The notes under the pieces: model-generated
Told to the model about the DNA's origin: nothing
The model's input: only the letters and a program-made list of their open reading frames with translations
The model's database searches: none
Source: Puniceicoccaceae bacterium
Lineage (GTDB): Bacteria > Verrucomicrobiota > Verrucomicrobiia > Opitutales > Coraliomargaritaceae
DNA: 35,727 nt
Direction: 5' to 3'
NCBI GenBank assembly: GCA_002729725.1
Contig: PBYS01000075.1
Location: 1 to 35,727 of the forward strand
Program-made: the position numbers and the translations under genes
Shown here: piece by piece, positions 1-6,152 of the stretch
How the letters are laid out: every line of letters begins with the position of its first letter
Numbering within the stretch: position 1 is the stretch's first letter

Positions 1-124
1 AAAAAAGAGTGCGTATGGAAGTCTGACATAGGGAATCCGTCTCGACATCATCTCAAACATACATCATCAAAGAATTACAAAATTGAAATTTTCACATTAA
101 AATTAACCCCTTCTCATGGAAGCT

Positions 125-154
125 TCTAGACAACGCGCCTTGCGGCGCGCTAGA
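125..154. repeat. Interrupted inverted repeat (hairpin)
   Basis: TCTAG at 125-129 pairs with CTAGA at 150-154, and GCGCC at 135-139 pairs with GGCGC at 144-148 around a 4-base loop. It precedes the more likely ATG (176) of the small membrane protein gene, so it would fall in that gene's leader. No T-run follows, so a terminator is unlikely. Its role is unknown. Confidence 0.35.
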
Positions 155-175
155 GCTCCACGATCTACAGAAGAA

Positions 176-385
176 ATGAACGAGAGACTTGAGAACGACA
201 AGATGCGAACCCTTAAAAGAATTGAAGGACATCTGTCTGAAATAAAATGGTTGATTCTTTTGCTGATTGCGACGGTGGCGTTTCCACCTGTCTCCTGGGT
301 CTTCCTGATATTGGCCGGTGTTATCATCATTTCTGCACTATTCGGAGCGGGACTCGCATCAGTCATTAACAAGATCAGGAAATGA
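176..385 (+). CDS. Small two-helix membrane protein, unknown function
   Basis: A 69-residue protein with a charged N-terminus (MNERLENDKMRTLKRIEG) followed by two hydrophobic stretches at about residues 26-40 and 43-63 and a basic tail ending NKIRK, so a membrane hairpin is likely. I chose the ATG at 176 because it follows a purine-rich AGAAGAA. The in-frame ATG at 116 would add 20 residues translated through a GC-rich inverted repeat. I do not recognise the family. It sits at the edge of the toxin-antitoxin island and could be an accessory gene. Whether it is expressed is uncertain. Confidence 0.45.
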   Translation: MNERLENDKMRTLKRIEGHLSEIKWLILLLIATVAFPPVSWVFLILAGVIIISALFGAGLASVINKIRK

Positions 386-455
386 AGATCAGCAACAGAC
401 GAGGCACCAGTCCACGAATTCTAACAAAAAGAACAAAGACCACCCTCTTTAGGCT

Positions 456-480
456 ACTATTGATATGATGCGATACCACT
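456..480 (+). pseudogene. 3'-end remnant of a second yoeB-like toxin gene
   Basis: The 22 bases at 468-489 are identical to the end of the intact yoeB gene (2080-2101). They include codons for the catalytic C-terminus MRYHY, the stop codon and a few bases beyond. The preceding codons read as a diverged version (IDM in place of IAQ). Nothing further upstream resembles yoeB, so only the tail of a lost copy remains. It lies in the 170-base gap before mazF, which otherwise shows nothing I can assign. Confidence 0.55.
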
Positions 481-558
481 ACTGATGCCATCCAGTCGTC
501 CCCATCAACTCCTTTCGCGCCGCGCGACTCTGCGTGCATTTTCTGGTCCGGTTGGGAT

Positions 559-888
559 TTAAGGCGCAAACATTTCTGCGAGAGAATCTAAAACTTTGTT
601 TTGGGTGACCTGTGATAAGCTTCCTAATTTTTTCGCTATTCTGCTTTTATCAATAGTTCTAATTTGATCCAAAACAACCTGACCTTTTACTCCGTGAAAC
701 TGACATGGAATTCTGGTGGGATAGCTATTCCCTTTAGAGGTCATGGGCGCAACAATCACGGTAGAGATGTGCCGATTCATTTCATTGGGTGAGATAATTA
801 AGCACGGCCTTGTTTTCTTAATCTCACGCCCTTTCGTCGGGTCTAGAGAAACCAGATAAACGTCAAATCTTTTCACTTCCACTCCCAT
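559..888 (-). CDS. mazF: MazF/PemK-family toxin (endoribonuclease)
   Basis: A 109-residue protein of normal MazF length. It starts VKRFDVYLVSLDPTKGREIKK, followed by the family's TRPCLIISPNEMN strand, a VIVAPMTSK segment, and GQVVLDQIRTIDKSRI near residues 70-85, which matches the MazF/PemK fold. MazF toxins cleave single-stranded RNA at short motifs and are neutralised by MazE. The gene overlaps the 3' end of mazE by 16 bases, so the two are translationally coupled and made from one mRNA. The ATG at 888 and an in-frame GTG two codons later are both possible starts. Confidence 0.88.
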   Translation of the reverse strand: MGVEVKRFDVYLVSLDPTKGREIKKTRPCLIISPNEMNRHISTVIVAPMTSKGNSYPTRIPCQFHGVKGQVVLDQIRTIDKSRIAKKLGSLSQVTQNKVLDSLAEMFAP

Positions 889-1130
889 TCAGTTTCGTCC
901 CAATCGTTAGGCATGGTTTCATAATCAGATTGAAGCACATCATCTCCTTTTTTCGCCATCAAACTGAACGCATCTTCCCAGCTTGCTCTTGGCCTTGAAC
1001 TGGAACGCACCACCAATCGATGGTTCTCTACTTCAAGTTCGACTTCATTCGTAAATCCGCACTGTTCAAAAACTGGCTTAGGAATACGAATACCCCGAGA
1101 GTTTCCGATTTTTACAATAGCCGCTTTCAT
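873..1130 (-). CDS. mazE: MazE-family antitoxin (AbrB/SpoVT DNA-binding domain)
   Basis: An 85-residue protein. The N-terminal 45 residues (KAAIVKIGNSRGIRIPKPVFEQ) are the swapped-hairpin AbrB fold that binds the operator. The acidic, tryptophan-rich tail (NDWDETEWEW) is typical of the flexible segment that wraps and blocks MazF. It is the first gene of the pair and is preceded immediately by an imperfect inverted repeat, consistent with autoregulation. The start is fixed by the AbrB alignment (MKAAIVKIGNS). No ribosome-binding site is visible, in line with a leaderless transcript. Confidence 0.88.
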   Translation of the reverse strand: MKAAIVKIGNSRGIRIPKPVFEQCGFTNEVELEVENHRLVVRSSSRPRASWEDAFSLMAKKGDDVLQSDYETMPNDWDETEWEWK

Positions 1131-1166
1131 GTTAATACAAAGTAATTACATCTAACGACAGCGCAA
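1131..1166 (-). promoter_or_regulatory. mazEF promoter and abutting operator
   Basis: Read on the minus strand, TTGCGC (1166-1161) and TACTTT (1144-1139) are separated by 16 bases, and the ATG of mazE follows 8 bases after the -10. The arms GTAATTAC and GTATTAAC (1149-1131) form an imperfect 19-bp inverted repeat (6 of 8 positions) ending at the base before the start codon. The layout predicts autorepression by MazE/MazEF and a near-leaderless mRNA. The -35 box is weak. Confidence 0.5.
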
Positions 1167-1188
1167 GTTTTATTTTTGCTTCACCAAG

Positions 1189-1249
1189 GTAGGACTGTCC
1201 GTTGCCGGACAGCCCGCACCTCCCGACTTGTCGGGACCTGCGGTACTAC
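1189..1249. repeat. REP doublet A (REPIN-like)
   Basis: It begins with GTAG and ends with the complement CTAC. The left unit has stem CTGTCCG, loop TTGC, stem CGGACAG. The right unit has a nested stem in which TCCCGAC and GTCGGGA flank a TT loop, enclosed by CCGCA/TGCGG. Two inverted GTAG-headed hairpins are the defining layout of a REPIN. The rest of the 1150-1560 gap carries only REPIN B and two GC-rich short open frames that I consider spurious. Confidence 0.6.
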
Positions 1250-1429
1250 CGCACAGGGCTCCTCTGAACGGTCGCGCAATGGAGTTGACGAGTTGGGGTT
1301 TATCTGTAGCAGAGTTTCCACGTATGATTTCGTTGGTAGGGTTTTTCTACGATATGCGGGTTGGAGATGGCGAGTGTTTTCCACATCTCGCTGAAGCCCG
1401 ACCAGTTGGGGCAAATCAAGGTGTAAAAC

Positions 1430-1514
1430 GTAGGGCTGCCACTTGTGGCATGCCGCATGGAATCAAGCCTCCGAGCGACTTGGCTAATGCGGGCGTGACA
1501 AGTCGCACCCCTAC
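1430..1514. repeat. REP doublet B (REPIN-like)
   Basis: The left unit is GTAG then stem TGCCAC, loop TT, stem GTGGCA, then TGCCGC. The right unit, read on the minus strand from 1514, is GTAGGGGTGC, then GAC-TT-GTC, then ACGCCCGC. The second unit is nearly identical to the units at 25721 and 28978. The 14 bases just beyond this doublet (1520-1533) recur at 3660-3673, at the edge of RAYT remnant 2. Confidence 0.65.
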
Positions 1515-1559
1515 GGCTTCCCATTACAACCACCCCATTTTCTCCGTCAGAAGAAAAAA

Positions 1560-1594
1560 TTGACAGACCCTAGTTGTCCAATATATTGGACAAC
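1560..1594 (+). promoter_or_regulatory. yefM-yoeB promoter with perfect palindromic operator
   Basis: TTGACA (1560-1565) and TATATT (1582-1587) are 16 bases apart. A perfect 22-bp palindrome (1573-1594, core TTGTCCAATATATTGGACAA) covers the -10 element and ends two bases before the ATG at 1597. YefM-type antitoxins bind palindromes at their own promoters, so this is the expected autoregulatory site. Transcription would start within a few bases of the ATG, leaving no room for a Shine-Dalgarno sequence. Confidence 0.75.
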
Positions 1595-1596
1595 AT

Positions 1597-1848
1597 ATGA
1601 ATGCAATTACCTACTCAAGTGCCAGAGAAAATCTAGCACATACCATCACAGAAGTCTGCCGCAACCACGATCCGGTGATCATCACGAAAAAAGGTATCGA
1701 ATCTGTCGTAATGATGTCTTTGGGGGATTACGAATCGATGAAAGAGACCACCTATCTACTGCGGAGCCCCAAGAATGCCCGCAGGCTCTTGGAATCGATC
1801 CAGCAACTCGAAGAAGGGAAAGGCAAAGAAAGAATGCTGGTTGAATGA
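1597..1848 (+). CDS. yefM: YefM/Phd-family antitoxin
   Basis: An 83-residue protein beginning MNAITYSSARENLAHTITEV, the classic Phd/YefM N-terminal DNA-binding fold, followed by DPVIITKKGIESVVMMSLGDYESMKET and a C-terminal helix (LRSPKNARRLLESIQQLEEG) that binds the toxin. It neutralises the YoeB RNase encoded next and represses the operon. The stop overlaps the toxin start by 4 bases (ATGA). The ATG at 1597 is supported by the family alignment and by the abutting operator. Confidence 0.92.
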   Translation: MNAITYSSARENLAHTITEVCRNHDPVIITKKGIESVVMMSLGDYESMKETTYLLRSPKNARRLLESIQQLEEGKGKERMLVE

Positions 1849-2099
1849 AGAAAATTTTTTCAGACCGAGCATGGGAAGATTACCTCTACTGGCAAAAAAG
1901 CGATAAGCGTATGCTCAAAAAAGTGAATGAGGTGATCAAGGACATTGATAGCAACCAGCACGAAGGGATCGGCAAGCCGGAGCCATTGAGGCACTCACTT
2001 TCGGGCTTTTGGTCTCGAAGAATCAATGAAGAGCATCGATTGATTTACCGGATCGTGGAAGACGAAATTCATATTGCTCAGATGCGATACCACTACTGA
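1845..2099 (+). CDS. yoeB: YoeB-family mRNA interferase toxin
   Basis: An 84-residue protein of exactly family length. It starts MKKIFSDRAWEDYLYWQKSD, has GIGKPEPLRHSLSGFWSRRI, then EEHRLIYRI with the general base and phosphate-contacting residues, and ends RYHY with the catalytic C-terminal His-Tyr. YoeB cleaves mRNA in the ribosomal A site. It forms a 4-base overlap with yefM. A further short frame overlaps its stop codon. All key residues are present, so the toxin looks functional. Confidence 0.93.
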   Translation: MKKIFSDRAWEDYLYWQKSDKRMLKKVNEVIKDIDSNQHEGIGKPEPLRHSLSGFWSRRINEEHRLIYRIVEDEIHIAQMRYHY

Positions 2100-2242
2100 T
2101 GCCTTACAAAATGTTGGAGATTAAGTATTCAACGAAGATCCCAGTAGAGCATGGCTCTAAGACCGGATGGAGCTATGTTATAGGTGAATCCGAAGGCCAA
2201 CTTTACATGATGGGGCTCAATGAGCAGATCAAGTCGGAGTGA
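2099..2242 (+). CDS. Small ORF coupled to the yoeB stop (47 aa), unknown
   Basis: Its ATG overlaps the yoeB stop as TGATG, an arrangement typical of translational coupling. The 47-residue product begins MPYKMLEIKYSTKIPVEHGS, continues with TGWSYVIGESEGQLYMMG and ends NEQIKSE. The composition is protein-like and soluble, with no low-complexity bias. I do not recognise it. It could be a third gene of the toxin-antitoxin operon or the remnant of a following gene. No ribosome-binding site was identified. Confidence 0.35.
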   Translation: MPYKMLEIKYSTKIPVEHGSKTGWSYVIGESEGQLYMMGLNEQIKSE

Positions 2243-2253
2243 GACAATCCGAT

Positions 2254-2308
2254 AACCCGCCCGCAAAACTCTAAAAATCAGCAGGACTTCTAACTCATCA
2301 GGCGGGTT
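2254..2308. repeat. Inverted repeat with 39-base spacer
   Basis: AACCCGCC (2254-2261) is exactly complementary to GGCGGGTT (2301-2308). There is no T-run, so it is not a standard terminator. It lies after the yefM-yoeB operon. It lacks the paired core motifs of an integron attC site. Confidence 0.35.
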
Positions 2309-2336
2309 GCCTGTCCTCATCGATCACTAAGCTAAA

Positions 2337-2480
2337 ATGAAAATGCATCCAACAATTAGTGCGGCACTAATTGGAGCAATCGCTACAATTGCAACAGGTG
2401 CAATCTCCTACAATGTGAGAAATCAGATGAAAAAAATGGGGTCAAATATTAAGATCACGACTTATTCACCAGATTGCTGA
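2337..2480 (+). CDS. Possible small hydrophobic peptide (47 aa)
   Basis: A short frame with one predicted membrane segment (ISAALIGAIATIATGAISY) followed by a basic stretch (RNQMKKMG). The last eight codons run into the 3' end of RAYT remnant 1 on the opposite strand, so the C-terminus is probably fortuitous. Small single-helix basic peptides are sometimes toxins, but nothing here proves that. It may be non-coding. Confidence 0.2.
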   Translation: MKMHPTISAALIGAIATIATGAISYNVRNQMKKMGSNIKITTYSPDC

Positions 2481-2740
2481 CGTAGTTCGGGTGCCCCATT
2501 TTCAGGCGTTCCGCAATCCAGGGGTTATTCGCGGTGGTCTCCTTGCGCAGGCGCATTGGCAATGCTGACTATCCAGTCGACGCCTTGGGGGGGAAACGGC
2601 GATGTCATCCTGCTGCTTCTTGAGGCGTTTCAACTCGGATAGCACGATGCGTTCCCAGGTTAGCTTCATTGAGTTCCTTCAGATCCACGCCTTCCCAATC
2701 GACGCTGGGCTTGCCCTTGGCGAGTTCTTGGCGAGATAGT
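2455..2740 (-). pseudogene. RAYT transposase C-terminal remnant, copy 1
   Basis: Read on the minus strand, after correcting two single-base insertions (near 2588 and 2561), the sequence encodes LSELKRLKKQQDDIAVS, then RLRKETTANNPWIAERLKMG and HPNYVSNLV, and stops at 2455. The pattern RLRxETT...WIAERLxMG...VSNL is, from memory, the C-terminal helical domain of the long REP-associated tyrosine transposases (IS200-like Y1 family) of planctomycetes and verrucomicrobia. The catalytic part with the HUH motif and Tyr is absent. It abuts the brnA stop. About 200 bp are directly repeated at 3463-3660. Confidence 0.55.
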
Positions 2741-3013
2741 TCAACTCGTCTTTTCGTGGATATCGCCTTCGACATACTGATGGATCAAACCCGAAATCAG
2801 GGCTTGGTAAGGGATCCCTTTCTGGAGTGCTTTCCTTTGTATGCCGCTCAAGTCATGACTGCTGAGTCGAATATTGATTCTCTTATCCTTCTTGAAGGTG
2901 CTCTCGGCTGCTTTGGATAGCTTGGATAGCAGTTCGGATGACGGATCCTGCGGATCCATTTTTCCATTTTCGTAAGCTTCTAGAAGCTCTTTCTCTTCCT
3001 TATCTAGTTTCAT
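2741..3013 (-). CDS. brnA: BrnA/CopG-like antitoxin
   Basis: A 90-residue protein. The N-terminal half is charged and helical (EEKELLEAYENGKMD) and would contact the toxin. The C-terminal half, KRINIRLSSHDLSGIQRKAL followed by KGIPYQALISGLIHQYVEG, is a ribbon-helix-helix DNA-binding domain. It directly follows the BrnT-like gene with two bases between them, the usual toxin-first order of brnTA. Its 3' end is fused to the RAYT remnant. The family assignment rests on order and fold, and it could be labelled CopG-family. Confidence 0.75.
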   Translation of the reverse strand: MKLDKEEKELLEAYENGKMDPQDPSSELLSKLSKAAESTFKKDKRINIRLSSHDLSGIQRKALQKGIPYQALISGLIHQYVEGDIHEKTS

Positions 3014-3015
3014 AT

Positions 3016-3291
3016 TTAATCTGTCTCCTTTCTGAATTCTTTGGTTGCCTTTCGACTCGGAAACGCGGTCTTCAAGAAGATCGTTTCGTCATCTTCAACG
3101 AATGGAACCAAATAGATGTAGTCACCAATCGGGACAAAAAAGATCTGCTGGTTCGGATAATTCTCTTGGTTATGATGGCTTTCGATCTTCCATAGTTTTC
3201 CTTCTCCGAGATGGAATACGATCTCTTCGAAGGAGATGTCCCTCTCTTCTTTTAGCTTTTCGTTTTTTTCCGGATCCCATTCAAAATTCAC
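3016..3291 (-). CDS. brnT: BrnT-family ribonuclease toxin
   Basis: A 91-residue protein with the family N-terminus FEWDPEKNEKLKEERDISFE, which matches the FEWDxxK...N...H.IsFEEa signature, followed by the strands QQIFFVPIGDYIYLVPFVED and a C-terminal TAFPSRKATKEFRKE. BrnT is a RelE-fold RNase inhibited by BrnA, and the pair represses its own promoter. The start codon is GTG at 3291, placed by the alignment and by the promoter just upstream. The usual His of the KHG motif is replaced in EERDISF, so activity should be checked. Confidence 0.78.
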   Translation of the reverse strand: MNFEWDPEKNEKLKEERDISFEEIVFHLGEGKLWKIESHHNQENYPNQQIFFVPIGDYIYLVPFVEDDETIFLKTAFPSRKATKEFRKETD

Positions 3292-3325
3292 ACGAATAGC
3301 GTATGCCTAACAGGCATCCTGTCAA
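3292..3325 (-). promoter_or_regulatory. brnTA promoter and operator
   Basis: On the minus strand, a perfect -35 TTGACA (3325-3320) is followed after 16 bases by TACGCT (3303-3298), and the GTG start lies 6 bases later. Between the two boxes sits the inverted repeat ATGCCT-N3-AGGCAT (3303-3317), well placed for autorepression. The mRNA would be essentially leaderless. Confidence 0.65.
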
Positions 3326-3462
3326 TTCTTTTAGTGATTGAGAGATTAAGCATAGGATCTAAAGAAGGCTTGGAAGATGCGCGTGGTTCGGCACAAGCAC
3401 ATCGGTAACACATAAATGGTGCTTACTAGGAAAAATTGGCGTCAAAACGCAAAATATAAAGA

Positions 3463-3673
3463 TCACGACTTATACACCAGATTACTGACGTAGTTCGGGT
3501 GCCCCATTTTCAGGCGTTCCACAATCCAGGGGTTATTCGCGGTGGTCTCCTTGCGCGTGCGCTTGGTGATGCTGACTTTCCAGTCGGTGCCTTTGGGAGA
3601 AACGGCGATGTCATCCTACTGCTGATTGAGGCGTTTCAACTCGGATTGCACGATGCAGTCCCATTACAACCAC
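3463..3673 (-). pseudogene. RAYT transposase C-terminal remnant, copy 2
   Basis: A direct repeat of the 2455-2650 segment with scattered differences. Read on the minus strand it encodes SELKRLNQQ, a stop codon, then DDIAVSPKGTDWKVSIT and RKETTANNPWIVERLKMG, ending after NLVYKS. Unlike copy 1, the second half is in one frame. The homology ends near 3660, where a 14-base sequence also found beside REPIN B (1520-1533) begins. With copy 1 it brackets brnTA. The gap 3326-3462 shows nothing else I can name. Confidence 0.55.
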
Positions 3674-3712
3674 AACAGAATGACTGACTATTCCAATCAA
3701 TAATAAACACCC

Positions 3713-3742
3713 TGCGTAATTATTGTATGCGTAATTATTGTA
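3713..3742. repeat. Two tandem 15-bp repeats
   Basis: TGCGTAATTATTGTA occurs twice in succession at 3713-3727 and 3728-3742, about 60 bases upstream of fumC. It could be a regulator-binding region or a replication-slippage product. No other copy was noticed in the window. Confidence 0.6.
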
Positions 3743-3804
3743 GGCCTGCTCCAAGAACTGCCTTCCTCATTGGATAATTTATAAAGGTACGTTACAGTGC
3801 CTGC

Positions 3805-5178
3805 ATGCGCACAGAAATAGACTCCATGGGCACAATGGAAGTGCCGGAAAATGCCCTCTATGGTGCATCGACCCAGCGGGCGGTGCTTAATTTCCCTGTC
3901 AGCGGACATCGTATGCCGCCGCTTTTCATTCGCAGTTGCGGCTTACTCAAATACGCCTGCGCTCGCTCCAATTTCGAGCTTGGACGCCTCGAAGAACATA
4001 AAACGGACTGCATCTGCAAAGCAGCGCTTGAAATTTACCAAGGAAAACATGAGGAGCAATTCCCCCTCGATGTGTTTCAAACTGGCTCCGGCACTTCGAC
4101 CAATATGAATGTCAACGAGGTGATCGCCAATCGCTGCAGTCAGCTAACTGGTCAGCCCATCGGCTTAAAGATCCCAGTGCACCCCAACGATGATTGCAAC
4201 CTCGGCCAGTCTTCCAACGACACCATGCCGACTGCGCTCCACCTGAGTGTGGCGATCGCACTCCAGCTTCAGTTACGTCCCGCGCTGCAGTTACTGCTCA
4301 AGGCGCTAACTAAAAAAGAGCGCGCCATGAATAAAATGATCAAGATCGGCCGCACCCACCTGATGGACGCCACTCCGATCACCTTGGGACAGGAGTTTTC
4401 CGGATATGCACGCCAAATCAAGAAAGGCATCACTCGCGTCGACCATGCGATCCACGCACTGCGCGAACTCGCCATCGGCGGCACCGCGGTGGGCACGGGG
4501 ATCAATGGCCACCCGGAATTCGCGCAGGGCGTGGTAAAGATCCTAAATGAAAAGACCAAGCTCTCCTTCGTCGAAGCGAAGAATCATTTCGAAGCGCAAG
4601 CGGCACGCGACGACTGCGTGGAAGTCGCCGGCCAGCTACAAGCGATCAGCGCCAGCCTCACCAAGATCGCCAACGATATCCGCCTGCTCGGTTCGGGCCC
4701 ACGTTGTGGCCTCGGCGAGCTACAACTGCCGGCCACTCAGCCAGGCTCCTCAATTATGCCGGGCAAGGTGAACCCAGTCATGAGCGAGATGCTGGTGCAG
4801 GCTGGCCTCTATGCCAACAGTCAGTGCCAGACGGTCGTCAATTGCGGCCGCGAGGGACATTTCGAGCTGAATGTCACGATTCCCCTGATCGCCTACTCTC
4901 TGCATGAAGCGATTCAGGTCATAGCCAATGGAGCGACACTCTTCACCGAGCGCTGCATCACGGGGCTACAAGTCAACGAAGCTGCGATCGCCGAAAATGT
5001 GGCGAATTCACTCATGCTGGTCACAGCGCTCAATACTCACATCGGCTACGACCAAGCTTCGCACGTGGCAAAACGCGCTTTTGCCGAAGGCCGCACGCTA
5101 CGAGAAATCCTATTAGAGGAGAAACTAATGAGCGCGAAAGCTGTCGATAAGGCACTCGACCCCAAAAAAATGCTGTAA
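3805..5178 (+). CDS. fumC: Fumarate hydratase class II
   Basis: A 457-residue protein of normal class II fumarase length, interconverting fumarate and L-malate in the cytosolic citric acid cycle without an iron-sulfur cluster. Visible motifs are QTGSGTSTNMNVNEVIANR, HPNDDCNLGQSSND, GRTHLMDATP with the proton-relay His185, and the signature loop GSSIMPGKVNP with catalytic Ser316 (residues 314-324). The start EIDSMGTMEVP aligns with known fumarases, so the ATG at 3805 is right. It is transcribed alone, and only 70 bases separate it from the rhodanese gene. The enzyme looks intact. Aspartase is less likely given this motif set. Confidence 0.96.
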   Translation: MRTEIDSMGTMEVPENALYGASTQRAVLNFPVSGHRMPPLFIRSCGLLKYACARSNFELGRLEEHKTDCICKAALEIYQGKHEEQFPLDVFQTGSGTSTNMNVNEVIANRCSQLTGQPIGLKIPVHPNDDCNLGQSSNDTMPTALHLSVAIALQLQLRPALQLLLKALTKKERAMNKMIKIGRTHLMDATPITLGQEFSGYARQIKKGITRVDHAIHALRELAIGGTAVGTGINGHPEFAQGVVKILNEKTKLSFVEAKNHFEAQAARDDCVEVAGQLQAISASLTKIANDIRLLGSGPRCGLGELQLPATQPGSSIMPGKVNPVMSEMLVQAGLYANSQCQTVVNCGREGHFELNVTIPLIAYSLHEAIQVIANGATLFTERCITGLQVNEAAIAENVANSLMLVTALNTHIGYDQASHVAKRAFAEGRTLREILLEEKLMSAKAVDKALDPKKML

Positions 5179-5248
5179 GCGCTCCAGCTAGATACGTCTT
5201 GAACGTTGAATCTATGCAGACAGCGTGTAGCCTAAATCAACTTAAGAA

Positions 5249-5662
5249 ATGGCATCGCTGATCAAGGAATGTATAATAATCGCTGCGCTGACGCTGATTG
5301 GCGCGGCTTATTCGCTCGTCGGTGGACTCTCACCCCTGCCTTGGGCGGAGCCCGAACTGGCCGCGGGCGAAATCCAACTCGCCGACGCGCAGGCGCTAGA
5401 AGTGATCTGGCTGGACGCACGCCCAATCGAGGAATTTGAAGAAGATCACATACCAGAAGCCATTTTTTTCGACGAGGGCGACTGGGATACCGGATTGGTT
5501 CGCCTAATGGAAACTTGGTTAATGCAACCGCGCCCGATCGTAGTCTATTGCGGCAGTGAAAGCTGCGGCACCAGTCAACGCGTGGCTGAAGGCCTACGAG
5601 CGGCCCTGCCAGAAGCAGAAATTTACAGCCTGAAAGGAGGGTGGGACGCATGGCAGAACTAA
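5249..5662 (+). CDS. Membrane-anchored rhodanese-like protein
   Basis: A 137-residue protein with an N-terminal membrane helix (residues 6-24, ECIIIAALTLIGAAYSLVGG) and a rhodanese domain from about residue 40. The domain shows LDARPIEEFEEDHIPEAIFF, the active-site cysteine in VVYCGSESC (two Cys, CxxxxC) and the closing GGWDAW. Rhodaneses carry sulfane sulfur on the cysteine. The helix should place the domain outside the cytoplasm, where the second cysteine may make it a thiol-disulfide protein. It overlaps the next gene by 13 bases, and the three genes to 6821 form an operon. Confidence 0.85.
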   Translation: MASLIKECIIIAALTLIGAAYSLVGGLSPLPWAEPELAAGEIQLADAQALEVIWLDARPIEEFEEDHIPEAIFFDEGDWDTGLVRLMETWLMQPRPIVVYCGSESCGTSQRVAEGLRAALPEAEIYSLKGGWDAWQN

Positions 5663-6120
5663 ACTTTAAAGCCTATTTATTACTGATTGCGCGCTTAGGG
5701 CTGGTAGCGGTTTTTCTACTGGCGGCACTACCTAAGATCCAAGATCCAGTAGCCTTTACTGCCTCGGTCGAGGGCTTTCGAGTCGTCGCTTACGAACAAG
5801 CAGTCTGGGTCGCCTTGATACTTCCCTGGTTAGAGCTGGTTGCTGGCTTCGGCCTATTAATCCCACAAATCCGACGCAGCAGCGGACTTATTGTGGCTGT
5901 TTTGTTGATCGCCTTCATCGGTTTGCACGCCAGCGCTTGGGCTCGTGGACTCGACATCAGCTGCGGCTGTTTCGGAGTCAACGAAGACCACACAGCACCC
6001 AACTACCTTTGGTTAATTCTCAGGAATGTTGCTTTGCTCGTAGCCTGCCTCTGCGTATTCGTCAGTGATCAGCGGCAAATGATCCAAGCAGGCATCAGCG
6101 AGACGACTCCCCTTACTTGA
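5650..6120 (+). CDS. MauE/DoxX-like membrane protein
   Basis: A 156-residue protein with about four membrane helices. It includes ARLGLVAVFLLAALPKIQDP, the family entry helix with the conserved Lys after LPK, and GLDISCGCFGVNE, a Cys pair characteristic of MauE-type proteins. MauE-like proteins are linked to disulfide formation in periplasmic partners, and the exact substrate here is unknown. The ATG at 5650 is preferred over the GTG at 5641 because the Shine-Dalgarno AAAGGAGG (5633-5640) is spaced correctly only for it. It sits between the rhodanese and DUF1573 genes. Confidence 0.8.
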   Translation: MAELNFKAYLLLIARLGLVAVFLLAALPKIQDPVAFTASVEGFRVVAYEQAVWVALILPWLELVAGFGLLIPQIRRSSGLIVAVLLIAFIGLHASAWARGLDISCGCFGVNEDHTAPNYLWLILRNVALLVACLCVFVSDQRQMIQAGISETTPLT

Positions 6121-6152
6121 TTTCAGCCAACATTTCACTATTCCTAATCAAT

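Noticed and set aside
1228..1563. Open frames of 72-111 codons across the mazE-yefM gap
   Set aside because: They run through two REP doublets, have no start signal or recognisable domain, and are open on both strands because the repeats are GC-rich and palindromic.
2254..2308. Inverted repeat as an integron attC site
   Set aside because: The arms lack the RYYYAAC/GTTRRRY cores and a second pair of boxes, gene orientations in the island are mixed, and no integrase gene is present.
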